From positions 1 through 39,285 of the forward strand of contig JAZNVU010000033.1 in the NCBI GenBank assembly GCA_045592985.1: DNA of 39,285 bases. Direction: 5' to 3'. The stretch comes from UMGS172 sp045592985 (GTDB lineage Bacteria > Bacillota > Clostridia > Oscillospirales > Acutalibacteraceae). Under the pieces are notes generated by a model that worked only from the letters and a program-made list of their open reading frames with translations, was not told the DNA's origin and made no database searches. Positions 7,007 to 16,242 of this stretch are shown here, one piece after another. Numbering within the stretch: position 1 is the first letter of the stretch; each line of letters begins with the position of its first letter. Made by a program: the position numbers and the translations under genes.

Positions 7007-8872
7007 TTAATCTTGATTGTTCATTATTTCGCGGAAATCGTCACCGCTTATTTTTTCGTTAACAAACAACTGCTGAGCAACCTTGTGAACCTTATCCATA
7101 TTATTGTTAAGGATATCTTTAGCCTTGTCGTACTGAGCCATAATAATATCACGAACCTCAGCATCAATAACAGCAGCCATGTTTTCGGAATAGTTAGGTG
7201 TAGACGAGAAATCACGTCCCAAGAAAACCTCGTTATTGCCTGTTCCGAGTTTTACAAGACCGACTTTAGCACTCATACCAAATTTGGTAACCATATTATG
7301 TGCCATTTCGGTAGCGCGTTCGATATCGTTGGAAGCACCTGTGCAAATATCATCCTGCGTAAGTTCTTCTGCAGCACGTCCGCCAAGAAGCGAGCATATA
7401 TCCTCTTCCATTTTGGTTTTGGAAATATGACCGTTATCTTCATTAGGCAAATACATGGTAAAGCCTGCTGCCATGCCACGAGGAATAATAGAAATCTGAT
7501 GCACAGGGTCCTGAGTGGGAAGGAAATAAGAAACAACGGCATGACCCGCCTCGTGATAAGAGGTTATCATCTTGTCCTTTTCCTTGATTACTCTTGACTT
7601 CTTCTCGGCACCCATCATAACCTTAACGGTAGCCTCTTCAATATCATGTTCGGTAATTGCCTTACGGTCTGCACGTGCAGCAAGCAAAGCAGCCTCGTTA
7701 AGCAAGTTCTCAAGGTCGGCACCGGTAAAGCCCGAAGTAGACTGAGCAATGGTCTTAAGGTTTACATCAGGTGCCAATGGCTTACCTCTTGCGTGAACTT
7801 TGAGAATTTCTTCTCTACCCTTTACATCGGGATAGTTTACCATAATCTGACGGTCGAAACGGCCGGGACGAAGCAACGCTCTGTCCAAAATATCGGGGCG
7901 GTTGGTTGCGGCAATTATAATAACGCCTTCATTAGCACCAAAACCGTCCATTTCAACTAGTAACTGGTTGAGTGTCTGTTCTCTTTCGTCATGGCCGCCG
8001 CCAAGACCTGCACCTCTCTGACGTCCTACCGCATCAATTTCGTCGATAAAAATAATAGCGGGAGAATTCTTTTTAGCCTGGTCAAAAAGGTCACGCACAC
8101 GCGATGCACCGACACCGACAAACATCTCAACAAAGTCGGAACCCGAAATAGAGAAGAACGGTACACCTGCTTCACCTGCAACAGCACGTGCAAGCAAGGT
8201 TTTACCTGTACCGGGAGGGCCTACAAGCAATACGCCCTTAGGTATTCTTGCACCGAGTTCGTTAAACTTTTTGGGGTCTTTAAGGAACTGAACAAGTTCA
8301 GCCATTTCCTCTTTTTCTTCATCGGCACCTGCGACATCGGCAAAGGTGGTCTTACGTTTGTCATCCTCGGCTTTTTTGATACGTGCTTTGCCGAAGTTCA
8401 TGGTCTTGTCGCCGCCCATAGAACCCATACGTCGCATAATGAATATCCAACCGAATATAATAAGGGCAAACATAATGATGGTCGGCAACATGCTGACTAT
8501 CCACGATGTTTCTCCACCTGATTCATAGTTGTAATCGATATCCAACGCTTCTTTTTCGTCATCGGTGGTATCCTCGGCAGCATAAACTGAGGTATTATAC
8601 TCAATTACTGCTTTTGAAACGTCATTATAAAATATTTCGGCACTTGCAACTGTAATCACATGTTCCTTACCGTCGGCACGTGTAGTATAAATTAGTTTGC
8701 CATTATAGAGATTAAGTTCAAACTCACTAACCTCACCGTTACGCACCATTTCAACAACAGAGGAATAATCAACATCTTCTGCCTGGTCAGAGCTGTATAC
8801 AACACCCACAACAACCATTATAAGTATAAGCGGAATGCCTATATACAGCAGAATTTTCTTAAAAGTACTCAT
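7007..8872 (-). CDS. ftsH: ATP-dependent zinc metalloprotease FtsH
   Basis: Membrane-anchored AAA+ protease that extracts and degrades membrane and regulatory proteins. Domain order is TM1 (about 7-26), an extracytoplasmic domain, TM2 (about 124-146), the AAA+ ATPase with Walker A GPPGTGKT at 218-225, Walker B IIFIDEID ending at 280 and the second region of homology ATNRPDILDRALLRPGRFD, then the M41 protease with zinc motif HEAGH at 440-444. 621 residues is normal. A good GGGGCAGGAA site precedes ATG 8872. It follows tilS by 74 bases. The tilS-ftsH order is common in Bacillota, usually with hpt between, which is missing here. Confidence 0.98.
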   Translation of the reverse strand: MSTFKKILLYIGIPLILIMVVVGVVYSSDQAEDVDYSSVVEMVRNGEVSEFELNLYNGKLIYTTRADGKEHVITVASAEIFYNDVSKAVIEYNTSVYAAEDTTDDEKEALDIDYNYESGGETSWIVSMLPTIIMFALIIFGWIFIMRRMGSMGGDKTMNFGKARIKKAEDDKRKTTFADVAGADEEKEEMAELVQFLKDPKKFNELGARIPKGVLLVGPPGTGKTLLARAVAGEAGVPFFSISGSDFVEMFVGVGASRVRDLFDQAKKNSPAIIFIDEIDAVGRQRGAGLGGGHDEREQTLNQLLVEMDGFGANEGVIIIAATNRPDILDRALLRPGRFDRQIMVNYPDVKGREEILKVHARGKPLAPDVNLKTIAQSTSGFTGADLENLLNEAALLAARADRKAITEHDIEEATVKVMMGAEKKSRVIKEKDKMITSYHEAGHAVVSYFLPTQDPVHQISIIPRGMAAGFTMYLPNEDNGHISKTKMEEDICSLLGGRAAEELTQDDICTGASNDIERATEMAHNMVTKFGMSAKVGLVKLGTGNNEVFLGRDFSSTPNYSENMAAVIDAEVRDIIMAQYDKAKDILNNNMDKVHKVAQQLFVNEKISGDDFREIMNNQD

Positions 8873-8946
8873 TTCCTGCCCCTTTCAGGTATTTTGCTAT
8901 TATAAATAATAGTATTCTCAAAAAAGAACACTACAATAAAACAAAA

Positions 8947-10266
8947 TTAAAAATTATTAATCATTATAGCACATTTTGTGTTTTCGTCAACCAAAACTCT
9001 TTCGTCTGCGCCAAAACTTTCGACCCACAAAACACCGTTATCATCAGCAAGCACCCAAAGTTTTTGTTTTTGTTCTGCCGATAAATCCGATTCATTAAAC
9101 AACTTTTTCAAAGTTTTGGTCATATTACGACCAATTATACGCAAATCGTCGCCGGGATTTCTGTGCCTTAAAACAAGTTCGCCACATATTTTATCACAGT
9201 CTATTGCATTTTTTAAAAACAAACTGTTAAATTTATAATTATTTTCTAAATTTTGACAATTTATTTCAAATTTTTCGGTATTATATGGAAAAGAATCTAT
9301 TTTTATAATCTCGTTTTTCGCGCAAGACACCTTTTTTTCTATTCTTAAAATGCCTTTTCTAAGCGTTGCCTCAAAATTGCCTTTAAAACTAACCCTGCTT
9401 TTGCCCGAAGTTAACATTTCGCATATAGAATTAATATGCACTTCTTCAGGCATAAAACCGGTGGTTTCTAGGCACAGTTTTGCAATCATGCGTTTTTTTA
9501 TCGAAAAATGTTGGTCACACAGTTCGGTTACCAAAAGTCCCCCATCAACAAAAGCCTTGCTGTAACAATTATCAACGTGGCATTTTATGAAATCGGCATC
9601 TTCCGTAAGACTACACGTTAACCTTGACACATTAAGCACAGCACCGTCGTTAACCTTTGTCAGTTCAGGCACCACATTGTGTCTAATGCGGTTGCGGGCA
9701 TAGGCAACATCGTCGTTAGTTTTGTCGTGACAAAACTGAAGTCCGTTTTCGGTGCAATACTTTTCAACCTCTTGTCGGGTAACGAGAATAAGCGGTCTTA
9801 TAACATTATCACGCACAGGCGGTATACCGCAAAGACCGTCAAGACCCGAACCTCTGGACATGTTAAAAAGCACCGTTTCGATATTGTCAGACGCGGTATG
9901 TGCCGTGGCAATTACGCCCGAAGACACTCTGTTTAAAAAGTCATACCTGACATTTCTTGCGGCAAGTTCAAGACTTTCCTTAGTACTTGCGGCAATTTTC
10001 GGCACGTCGGCATGTTCAATAAAAAGTTCAACGCCTAATCTTTCGCAAAGTGCTTTTACAAACTCCTCATCCGAGTCGGCATCCTCGCCTCTTATTCCGT
10101 GATTTAAGTGTGCTGCCTGCAAGTTTATATGGAGTTCGTCTTTAAGTGTCCACAAAGCGTGCAACAAAGCAACCGAATCGGCACCGCCTGAAAGTGCCAC
10201 CATAACGTTTTTGGTACTATCTAGCATGCCGTATTTTTCAATCGCTGATTTTACGGTTTTTAACAT
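8947..10266 (-). CDS. tilS: tRNA(Ile)-lysidine synthase
   Basis: Converts C34 of the CAU-anticodon isoleucine tRNA to lysidine with ATP, so that it reads AUA; normally essential. The PP-loop motif SGGADS is at residues 26-31, followed by LNHGIRGEDADSDEEF and the RPL/RNRIRHNVVPEL region typical of TilS, then TilS-type C-terminal domains. The start is taken as ATG 10266 (MLKTVKSAIEKYG, 439 residues). This ATG overlaps the dnaB stop as TAATG, a classic coupled junction; a longer in-frame start at 10314 would run back into dnaB. Confidence 0.95.
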   Translation of the reverse strand: MLKTVKSAIEKYGMLDSTKNVMVALSGGADSVALLHALWTLKDELHINLQAAHLNHGIRGEDADSDEEFVKALCERLGVELFIEHADVPKIAASTKESLELAARNVRYDFLNRVSSGVIATAHTASDNIETVLFNMSRGSGLDGLCGIPPVRDNVIRPLILVTRQEVEKYCTENGLQFCHDKTNDDVAYARNRIRHNVVPELTKVNDGAVLNVSRLTCSLTEDADFIKCHVDNCYSKAFVDGGLLVTELCDQHFSIKKRMIAKLCLETTGFMPEEVHINSICEMLTSGKSRVSFKGNFEATLRKGILRIEKKVSCAKNEIIKIDSFPYNTEKFEINCQNLENNYKFNSLFLKNAIDCDKICGELVLRHRNPGDDLRIIGRNMTKTLKKLFNESDLSAEQKQKLWVLADDNGVLWVESFGADERVLVDENTKCAIMINNF

Positions 10267-11633
10267 TATCCAATCACATCCCGTGATGAAAAACGAGTAT
10301 ATTGACCGTCCCAATAAAGGTCGACCGAGCCGAGACCTCCATGACGGTTTTTAGCAACGATACATTCTGCCTTATGCTCGTCTATCTCAACATTTGGGTC
10401 GTCGTTTTCGCTTTGATAGTACTTATCGCGGTACATGAAAAGTACTATATCTGCATCCTGCTCGATAGAACCTGATTCACGAAGGTCAGAAAGAGCAGGT
10501 TTATGTGATTTTCCCTTAACCTCGGTACCACGGCTTAACTGTGCACAGCAAACTACGGGAACCTGCAGTTCCTTAGCCATAATTTTAAGGCTTCTCGTAA
10601 TTTCAGATACTTCTTGCACACGGTTTTCGGTACGTTTTGCCGACTGCATAAGGCCCAAATAGTCGATTATAACAAGGTCAACATTTTTCATTCGGCGAAG
10701 TTTTGCCTTCATTTCGGGAACCGTTATACCCGAAGTTTCATCAATATACATCTGAACATCTTTAAAGCGTTCCCCTGCCTGCGACAGTCTTAACCACTCG
10801 TCGTTTGACAGGTCAGCAGTACGCAACTTACCGCTCTCAATCATGGCTTCACTCGAAAGCACACGCTGTGCCAACTGGTCGCGGCTCATCTCAAGCGAGA
10901 AGAAACAGACTGTTTTACCCGACTGCACAGCAACGTTGCGCGCAATGTTAAGTGCAAACGCAGTTTTACCCATACCGGGTCGGGCGCCGATGATAATAAG
11001 GTCTGAACGGTTAAGTCCCGTAGTGAGTTTGTCAAGTTCGGAAAAACCGGTAGGAATACCGATATAATCCTTACGGGTTTCAGGGTTGCTTATCTTAGAA
11101 AGACGCACAAAAGTCTCACCCTCGATAACACTACCGAGTTGTTTAAGACCCGTAACGTCCCTGCCCTGCCTGATTTCATAAATTTTCTGTTCGGCAGCAT
11201 CCAGCAACATATTGGCATCGGTAGCACCGCCCGAAGCCATATCGATAATATCACGCGACGAAACAATAAGTGAACGCACATAAAAGCGCTCGCGAATGAT
11301 GTTTGCATGCGTAACAATATTGGCAGAGGTTGAAACGCTCTGCATAAGGTTGGTTATGTAATTTTTAGCACCTGCAGCATCAAAAAGTTCGTCGCCTTTT
11401 AACTTTTCAAGTATTGAAACAAACTCAATCGGCTGATTTGCGGCACTGAGAGCCGTTAGTATCTCATACATTCTGCGGTTTTGCGGAATATAAAAATGCT
11501 CTGCCCTCAGTTTGTCCATTACCATATTGATACTGGGAGGGTCATTAAGAACGGCACCAAGCACCGACTGTTCGGCATCGTTGGAGAAAGGTAAAGACAT
11601 ACCTTCAAAGCCGTAATCATTCTTTTCTGCCAT
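10266..11633 (-). CDS. dnaB: Replicative DNA helicase DnaB
   Basis: Hexameric 5'-3' helicase that unwinds DNA at the replication fork. The N-terminal domain begins MSLPFSNDAEQSVLGAVL (about 12-110), then the linker helix and RecA-like motor with Walker A GARPGMGKT at 216-224, Walker B VDLVIIDYLGLM and the LRESGSIEQDADIV motif. The 455-residue length is standard and no intein is present. It lies 14 bases after rplI, an order (rplI-dnaB) conserved in Bacillota. Confidence 0.98.
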   Translation of the reverse strand: MAEKNDYGFEGMSLPFSNDAEQSVLGAVLNDPPSINMVMDKLRAEHFYIPQNRRMYEILTALSAANQPIEFVSILEKLKGDELFDAAGAKNYITNLMQSVSTSANIVTHANIIRERFYVRSLIVSSRDIIDMASGGATDANMLLDAAEQKIYEIRQGRDVTGLKQLGSVIEGETFVRLSKISNPETRKDYIGIPTGFSELDKLTTGLNRSDLIIIGARPGMGKTAFALNIARNVAVQSGKTVCFFSLEMSRDQLAQRVLSSEAMIESGKLRTADLSNDEWLRLSQAGERFKDVQMYIDETSGITVPEMKAKLRRMKNVDLVIIDYLGLMQSAKRTENRVQEVSEITRSLKIMAKELQVPVVCCAQLSRGTEVKGKSHKPALSDLRESGSIEQDADIVLFMYRDKYYQSENDDPNVEIDEHKAECIVAKNRHGGLGSVDLYWDGQYTRFSSRDVIG

Positions 11634-11647
11634 AAAGCACCTCTTGT

Positions 11648-12088
11648 TTATTCTACAACGTTAACGGTAACCTTAGCAACAACACCGTTATAAAGTTTAA
11701 CCTCTGCAGTAAAACTTCCGTAAGATTTGATATCAGCACACGATACTTTCTTTTTATCAACATCTACACCGAGTTTATTTTTTATTTCAGCAGCAATTTC
11801 TTTAGAGGTAACTGCTCCAAACAATTTACCGCCTGCTCCTGCCTTGGCATGAATAATTATTTCTTTACCGTTTATCTTGGCACAAGCAGCATCGGCAGCA
11901 GCCTTTTCTTCGGCAATGTGATGTGCCTTGGCTGACTCGCGGTTTTTAAGTTCGTTAAGTGCGGTGGCATTTGCCTCAACAGCTAAATCTTTAGGGAACA
12001 AAAAGTTTCTTGCATATCCGTCGGAAGCGTTTACCATTTCACCCTTTTTGCCCAAACCTTTAACATCGGCTTTTAATATAACCTTCAT
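11648..12088 (-). CDS. rplI: 50S ribosomal protein L9
   Basis: Binds 23S rRNA near the L1 stalk and helps hold the reading frame. The N-terminal domain MKVILKADVKGLGKKGEMV and the NFLFPKDLA motif are diagnostic; a long helix leads to the C-terminal domain. I place the start at ATG 12088 (146 residues), eight bases after GGGAG; the in-frame ATG at 12103 lies on the far side of that site. It is between gdpP and dnaB in the operon. Confidence 0.97.
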   Translation of the reverse strand: MKVILKADVKGLGKKGEMVNASDGYARNFLFPKDLAVEANATALNELKNRESAKAHHIAEEKAAADAACAKINGKEIIIHAKAGAGGKLFGAVTSKEIAAEIKNKLGVDVDKKKVSCADIKSYGSFTAEVKLYNGVVAKVTVNVVE

Positions 12089-12105
12089 AAAGACATCTCC
12101 CAAAA

Positions 12106-14070
12106 TTATTTTTTAAGTTCTTTTTTATATTCGTCAATTGCAAACTTCAACTGTTCGATAGCATCTTCAAAGTCATCATTTTTAAGTTGGCACGCCGCCA
12201 TGGTACGGTGACCTCCGCCACCCAACTTTTCCATAATAACCTGAACATTCATTCCGCCGAACGAACGTGCTGAAATATTAATTTCTTTACCGATACGGTA
12301 TAGTACAAACGAGCCTAATACACCGCTGATTCCAAGCAACTCGTCGGCAGCCTGAGCCGAGGCAAGCCTTGTATTGGGGTCGGTTGATTCTGTAATAGCC
12401 ACAGCGCAGTCTCCACCCAAAAGCATGGCAGAGCCCACAATCTCGGCACGGAGTTTATATGCATCCATAGAACCCGAGAAAAGTTTTTTAACCGTAACGG
12501 GGTCGGCACCGCGATTACGCAGAAAAGCCGATGCTTCAAACGTACGGACACCCGTGTTAAGTACAAAGTTACGGCTGTCAAGCATAATGCCCGAAAGCAA
12601 AGCCTCTGCCTCTAACTGACCTACACTTTTTGGACACATATATTGCAAAACCTCAGCAACCATTTCGCATGTGGAAGAAACAGCCGTTTCGTGATAAAAG
12701 ATAACCGCGTCGTTAATAAAGTCAACTGCCTTGCGATGATGGTCAATAACAACCTTGGTCTGGCAATTATCATAAACCTCCGGGGAATCAAGGAAGGAAG
12801 CGCGGTGTACGTCGGTTATAATCAGCAACGTCTGTCGGTCGATGATTTCCATCGCTTCACTACCGCTTATAACCTTATGAGCCGATTCTAAAACTTCGGC
12901 GCGTTTAAGTAATGGAGCCGCCATGGTCTTAGATTTATCCATTACTATATACGCATCGCGTCCCAAAGTAGTAACAGCCGAAGCCAACGCCATACAAGAG
13001 CCGAAACTGTCGAGATCGGCAAACCTATGACCCATAAGTACAACGTTGCTACTGGTCATAATAAGGTCTTTGAGAGTATTGGATATAATTCTTGCTCTAA
13101 CCTTATTGTGCTTTTCAAGAGCGCCCGAAACACCGCCGTAGAACTTGTACTCATTATCGGCAGTTTTGACAACAGCCTGGTCACCGCCGCGGCCCAAAGC
13201 CATATCGAGTGCTTGGTTTGCCAGTTCTTCACACTCAGAGAACTTCTCAGCACCTTTGCCAACACCGATTGAAAGCGTTGCACATCCATCGCCGAATTTC
13301 AGTTCTCTTACACTTTCAAGAACGGTAAAACCTTCTTTGCTGATTTTAGCAAAATATCGGTCTTCCATAACAATTAAGTATCTGTCACCCGAAAGTTTTC
13401 GGCAGATACCGGAAATTCGTGAACACCAAGTCTCAATTTCTCTCTGAACTTCACCACGGAATGAAGCCTTTTCGCTATCCCTTGCGTTTTTGGTGATTTC
13501 ATCAAGGTTGTCGATAGCAACAACGGCAACAACAGGACGTGAACGTTCGTACTTTACGGCTATTGCGTTGAGTTCGGTTATGTCAAAAAGATAATAAATC
13601 CTAAGGTCGGTTCCGTCAGAATGAACGCAGGAAAGATAGACCGAATACACCTTATCGGCATATTTTAATTCTGCATTGCCGAGACTGTTGATATCAAACA
13701 GAAAATCCCCGCCAAAAACAGTTTCAAGATGTTTCCCAACCATCATGGAAGCATCGGAAATATTCTCTTCAAATGTGGGGTTATACCAAACAACCTCACC
13801 ATACTCGGTAGTGATAAGTACAGGCACTCTGAGTTCGTTAAGTGCCTTTGATTGGGCTGTAGAAATGCCCTTTGAAACACCTGAGATAATCCTTCCTATA
13901 TTTGTATGAAGACCAAAAAGTGAAAAAACCGCAACAATAAGACCCACCACGGCCATACCTATTGCTACCTGTGCTACGTAGTCAGGTGCAACATACGCCG
14001 TCAATACATCAACTGCAAGCATAAGCAGGAATACTAAAAATATTCTGCCTATTCCCCATACCTTTTTCAT
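12106..14070 (-). CDS. gdpP: Cyclic-di-AMP phosphodiesterase GdpP
   Basis: Membrane protein that hydrolyses c-di-AMP to pApA, setting a second messenger for potassium, osmolytes and cell wall. Order: two TM helices (about 8-52), PAS domain (about 80-170), degenerate GGDEF (about 175-305, without a GGDEF motif) and DHH/DHHA1 phosphodiesterase with GHRFADLDS at 347-355, D420 and DHH at 443-445, ending GGGGHRTMAACQL. The start at ATG 14070 (654 residues) follows a perfect AAAGGAGG; an in-frame ATG at 14103 would overlap the RNase J gene and lacks such a site. gdpP-rplI-dnaB is the usual Bacillota order. Confidence 0.97.
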   Translation of the reverse strand: MKKVWGIGRIFLVFLLMLAVDVLTAYVAPDYVAQVAIGMAVVGLIVAVFSLFGLHTNIGRIISGVSKGISTAQSKALNELRVPVLITTEYGEVVWYNPTFEENISDASMMVGKHLETVFGGDFLFDINSLGNAELKYADKVYSVYLSCVHSDGTDLRIYYLFDITELNAIAVKYERSRPVVAVVAIDNLDEITKNARDSEKASFRGEVQREIETWCSRISGICRKLSGDRYLIVMEDRYFAKISKEGFTVLESVRELKFGDGCATLSIGVGKGAEKFSECEELANQALDMALGRGGDQAVVKTADNEYKFYGGVSGALEKHNKVRARIISNTLKDLIMTSSNVVLMGHRFADLDSFGSCMALASAVTTLGRDAYIVMDKSKTMAAPLLKRAEVLESAHKVISGSEAMEIIDRQTLLIITDVHRASFLDSPEVYDNCQTKVVIDHHRKAVDFINDAVIFYHETAVSSTCEMVAEVLQYMCPKSVGQLEAEALLSGIMLDSRNFVLNTGVRTFEASAFLRNRGADPVTVKKLFSGSMDAYKLRAEIVGSAMLLGGDCAVAITESTDPNTRLASAQAADELLGISGVLGSFVLYRIGKEINISARSFGGMNVQVIMEKLGGGGHRTMAACQLKNDDFEDAIEQLKFAIDEYKKELKK

Positions 14071-14092
14071 TTGCAGTCGACCTCCTTTGATT

Positions 14093-15988
14093 TTAAATTT
14101 CAAGTATAATCGGCAATATCATAGGACTGCGTCCTGTCTGCTCGTACAGATGCCTTGAAAGACCGTCACGCACTCTTGCCTTTACAGCACTCCAATCGTG
14201 CAGACCCGTAACATAGCATTTTTCAAGTATATCGCATGCTATTTCTCTTGCTTCGTCAAACATTTCTTCCGATTCTTTAACATAAACAAATCCGCGTGAA
14301 ATAAGTTCGGGACCCGAAAGCACTTCTTTTGTAACCGAGTCTACCGAAAGTGCAACAACAATTATGCCGTCTTCAGCCAAGTGTTTGCGGTCGCGCAAAA
14401 CCACATTTCCAACGTCGCCCACACCGAAGCCGTCAACCATAATTCCGCCTGCAGGCACCGATTCAACCACCTTCATCGAATCGGATGTCAGTTCAATCAC
14501 CCTGCCTATTGATGAAATGAGTATATTCTTCTCGGGCACACCTATTGCAAGGGCTAAGCCTGCGTGTTTAACAAGGTGCTTTTGCTCACCGTGTACGGGA
14601 ATGAAATATTTGGGCTTGCACAAATCAAGCATTATTTTAAGTTCTTCCTGGCAAGCGTGACCCGAAACGTGAACATCGTACATTTTTTCATAAACGACCT
14701 CGGCACCGAGTTTAAGCAATTCATTTATAACCTTTGTGACAAGCTTTTCGTTACCCGGAATCGGCGTTGCCGAAATAATAATCATATCACCCGAGCCTAT
14801 ATTGACCTTGCGGTGGTCACCGAATGCCATTCTTCTGAGTGCCGACATTGGTTCACCCTGACTTCCTGTGGTTATAATAACCAACTGGTCGGGAGTATAA
14901 CGATTTATGACGTCGATATCAACAAGTACACCCTCAGGCACCGACAAGTAACCCAGTTCACTGGCAACAGCGACAACATTCAGCATGCTTCTGCCCGAAA
15001 CTGCAACCTTACGTCCGCAACGGTTGGCTTCATCGATAATCTGCTGTAAACGGTGTATATTGGACGAAAAAGTTGCAACGATAATCCTCTTTTTATCTGC
15101 CTTTTTAAAAAGGTTAGAAAAAGACTCTCCAACTATTCTTTCAGACTGCGTAAAACCGGGACGTTCAGCATTGGTCGAGTCGGAAAGAAGAGCCAAAACC
15201 CCCTTTTTGCCAAGTTCAGCAAAACGTGCAAGGTCGATAACCTCACCGTCAATGGGGGTTGTATCAATCTTAAAGTCTCCTGTCTGGACAATTACACCCG
15301 AAGGTGTTGTAATAGCAACCGCCACTGCATCGGGAATGGAATGGTTAACGTGAATAAACTCAATTTTAAAGCAACCCAAAGTAATAACATCACCGGGTTT
15401 TACGGTGTTTAATCTTGCAGAATCAAGTAATTTATGCTCTTTGAGTTTGCCTTCAATAAGACCTAAAGTCAGTGCTGTTCCGTAAATTGGAACATTAAAT
15501 TCCTTTAAAAGATAAGGAATAGCACCAATATGGTCCTCGTGACCGTGGGTAACAACAAGACCCTTGATTTTATCAGCATTTTTTATCACGTGAGAAAAAT
15601 CGGGAATAACGATGTCAATGCCCGGCATTTCCTCATCCGGGAAGGTCATTCCACAATCGACAAGGAACATATCCTCGCCACATTCGTAAAGTGTGATATT
15701 TTTGCCTATTTCGCCCAGACCACCTAAAGGAATAATCCTTACAGGAGTAACAGGAACGGTTCTTTGTGTGGGCGATTTTCTTTTATACATACGCGTATTT
15801 CTCTGTGGCTGGTTTTGGTTGGTCCTTTTTGTACCCTGCATGTTCTTTTTTGTGTCTTGTGATTTATCACTTTTCTTAGTTGTACGCTTTTGGACTGCGT
15901 TATTCTGAGAATTGCGCTTACGATTGGCAGTTTTATTTATTTCTTGATTTTTCTTTTCCGTTAAATTCTTAGACGGGTTGTTTGACAT
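14093..15988 (-). CDS. rnj: Ribonuclease J
   Basis: Metallo-beta-lactamase/beta-CASP ribonuclease with 5'-3' exo- and endonuclease activity in mRNA decay and rRNA maturation. The catalytic fold starts at about residue 83 (VRIIPLGGLGEIGKN). The zinc motif is HGHEDH at 148-153; beta-CASP motifs include TGSQGEPMSAL and HVSGHACQEELK, with IPVHGE following. Unusual is a leader of about 80 residues rich in Lys, Asn, Gln, Arg and Thr, predicted disordered and strongly basic. The start ATG 15988 has AAGGAGA seven bases upstream, so this tail seems to be translated. First gene of the operon leading to ftsH. Confidence 0.95.
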   Translation of the reverse strand: MSNNPSKNLTEKKNQEINKTANRKRNSQNNAVQKRTTKKSDKSQDTKKNMQGTKRTNQNQPQRNTRMYKRKSPTQRTVPVTPVRIIPLGGLGEIGKNITLYECGEDMFLVDCGMTFPDEEMPGIDIVIPDFSHVIKNADKIKGLVVTHGHEDHIGAIPYLLKEFNVPIYGTALTLGLIEGKLKEHKLLDSARLNTVKPGDVITLGCFKIEFIHVNHSIPDAVAVAITTPSGVIVQTGDFKIDTTPIDGEVIDLARFAELGKKGVLALLSDSTNAERPGFTQSERIVGESFSNLFKKADKKRIIVATFSSNIHRLQQIIDEANRCGRKVAVSGRSMLNVVAVASELGYLSVPEGVLVDIDVINRYTPDQLVIITTGSQGEPMSALRRMAFGDHRKVNIGSGDMIIISATPIPGNEKLVTKVINELLKLGAEVVYEKMYDVHVSGHACQEELKIMLDLCKPKYFIPVHGEQKHLVKHAGLALAIGVPEKNILISSIGRVIELTSDSMKVVESVPAGGIMVDGFGVGDVGNVVLRDRKHLAEDGIIVVALSVDSVTKEVLSGPELISRGFVYVKESEEMFDEAREIACDILEKCYVTGLHDWSAVKARVRDGLSRHLYEQTGRSPMILPIILEI

Positions 15989-16074
15989 TAAATTTCTCCT
16001 TTTTTGAAACTAACAAATCTGATATATGTTTAAGTTTTTGTTTATCAACTTATATGCACATTTATACAGAATAT

Positions 16075-16103
16075 ATTTTACTTCAAAACATCGCCGTTGT
16101 CAA
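16075..16103 (-). promoter_or_regulatory. Promoter of the rnj-gdpP-rplI-dnaB-tilS-ftsH operon
   Basis: TTGACA (16098-16103), 17-base spacer, TAAAAT (16075-16080) on the minus strand. The leader to the RNase J start is about 80 bases, AU-rich, with no riboswitch fold that I recognise. Confidence 0.75.
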
Positions 16104-16182
16104 GCAAACACTTTATTATTTAGCATACTTTGGTATTATTGGTTAAATATCAGACCTATAAACACAAAACAACAAAAAACAA

Positions 16183-16212
16183 CCCCTTGACTTGCTAATG
16201 CAAATCAAGAGG
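16183..16212 (-). terminator. Terminator of gap
   Basis: On the minus strand CCTCTTGATTTGC, loop ATTA, GCAAGTCAAGGGG: a 13-bp stem with two or three G-U pairs, followed by TTGTTTTTTGTTG. It lies about 30 bases past the gap stop codon. Confidence 0.85.
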
Positions 16213-16242
16213 TAATTTAATCATATTAGGCGAAATCAAAAA

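Noticed and set aside
7236..8528. Several long frames opposite ftsH
   Set aside because: They are mirror frames of a strongly coding gene, with no ribosome sites or recognisable products.
14564..15412. Frames of 119 to 161 codons opposite the RNase J gene
   Set aside because: They overlap a certain gene entirely and have no promoter, start site or family resemblance.
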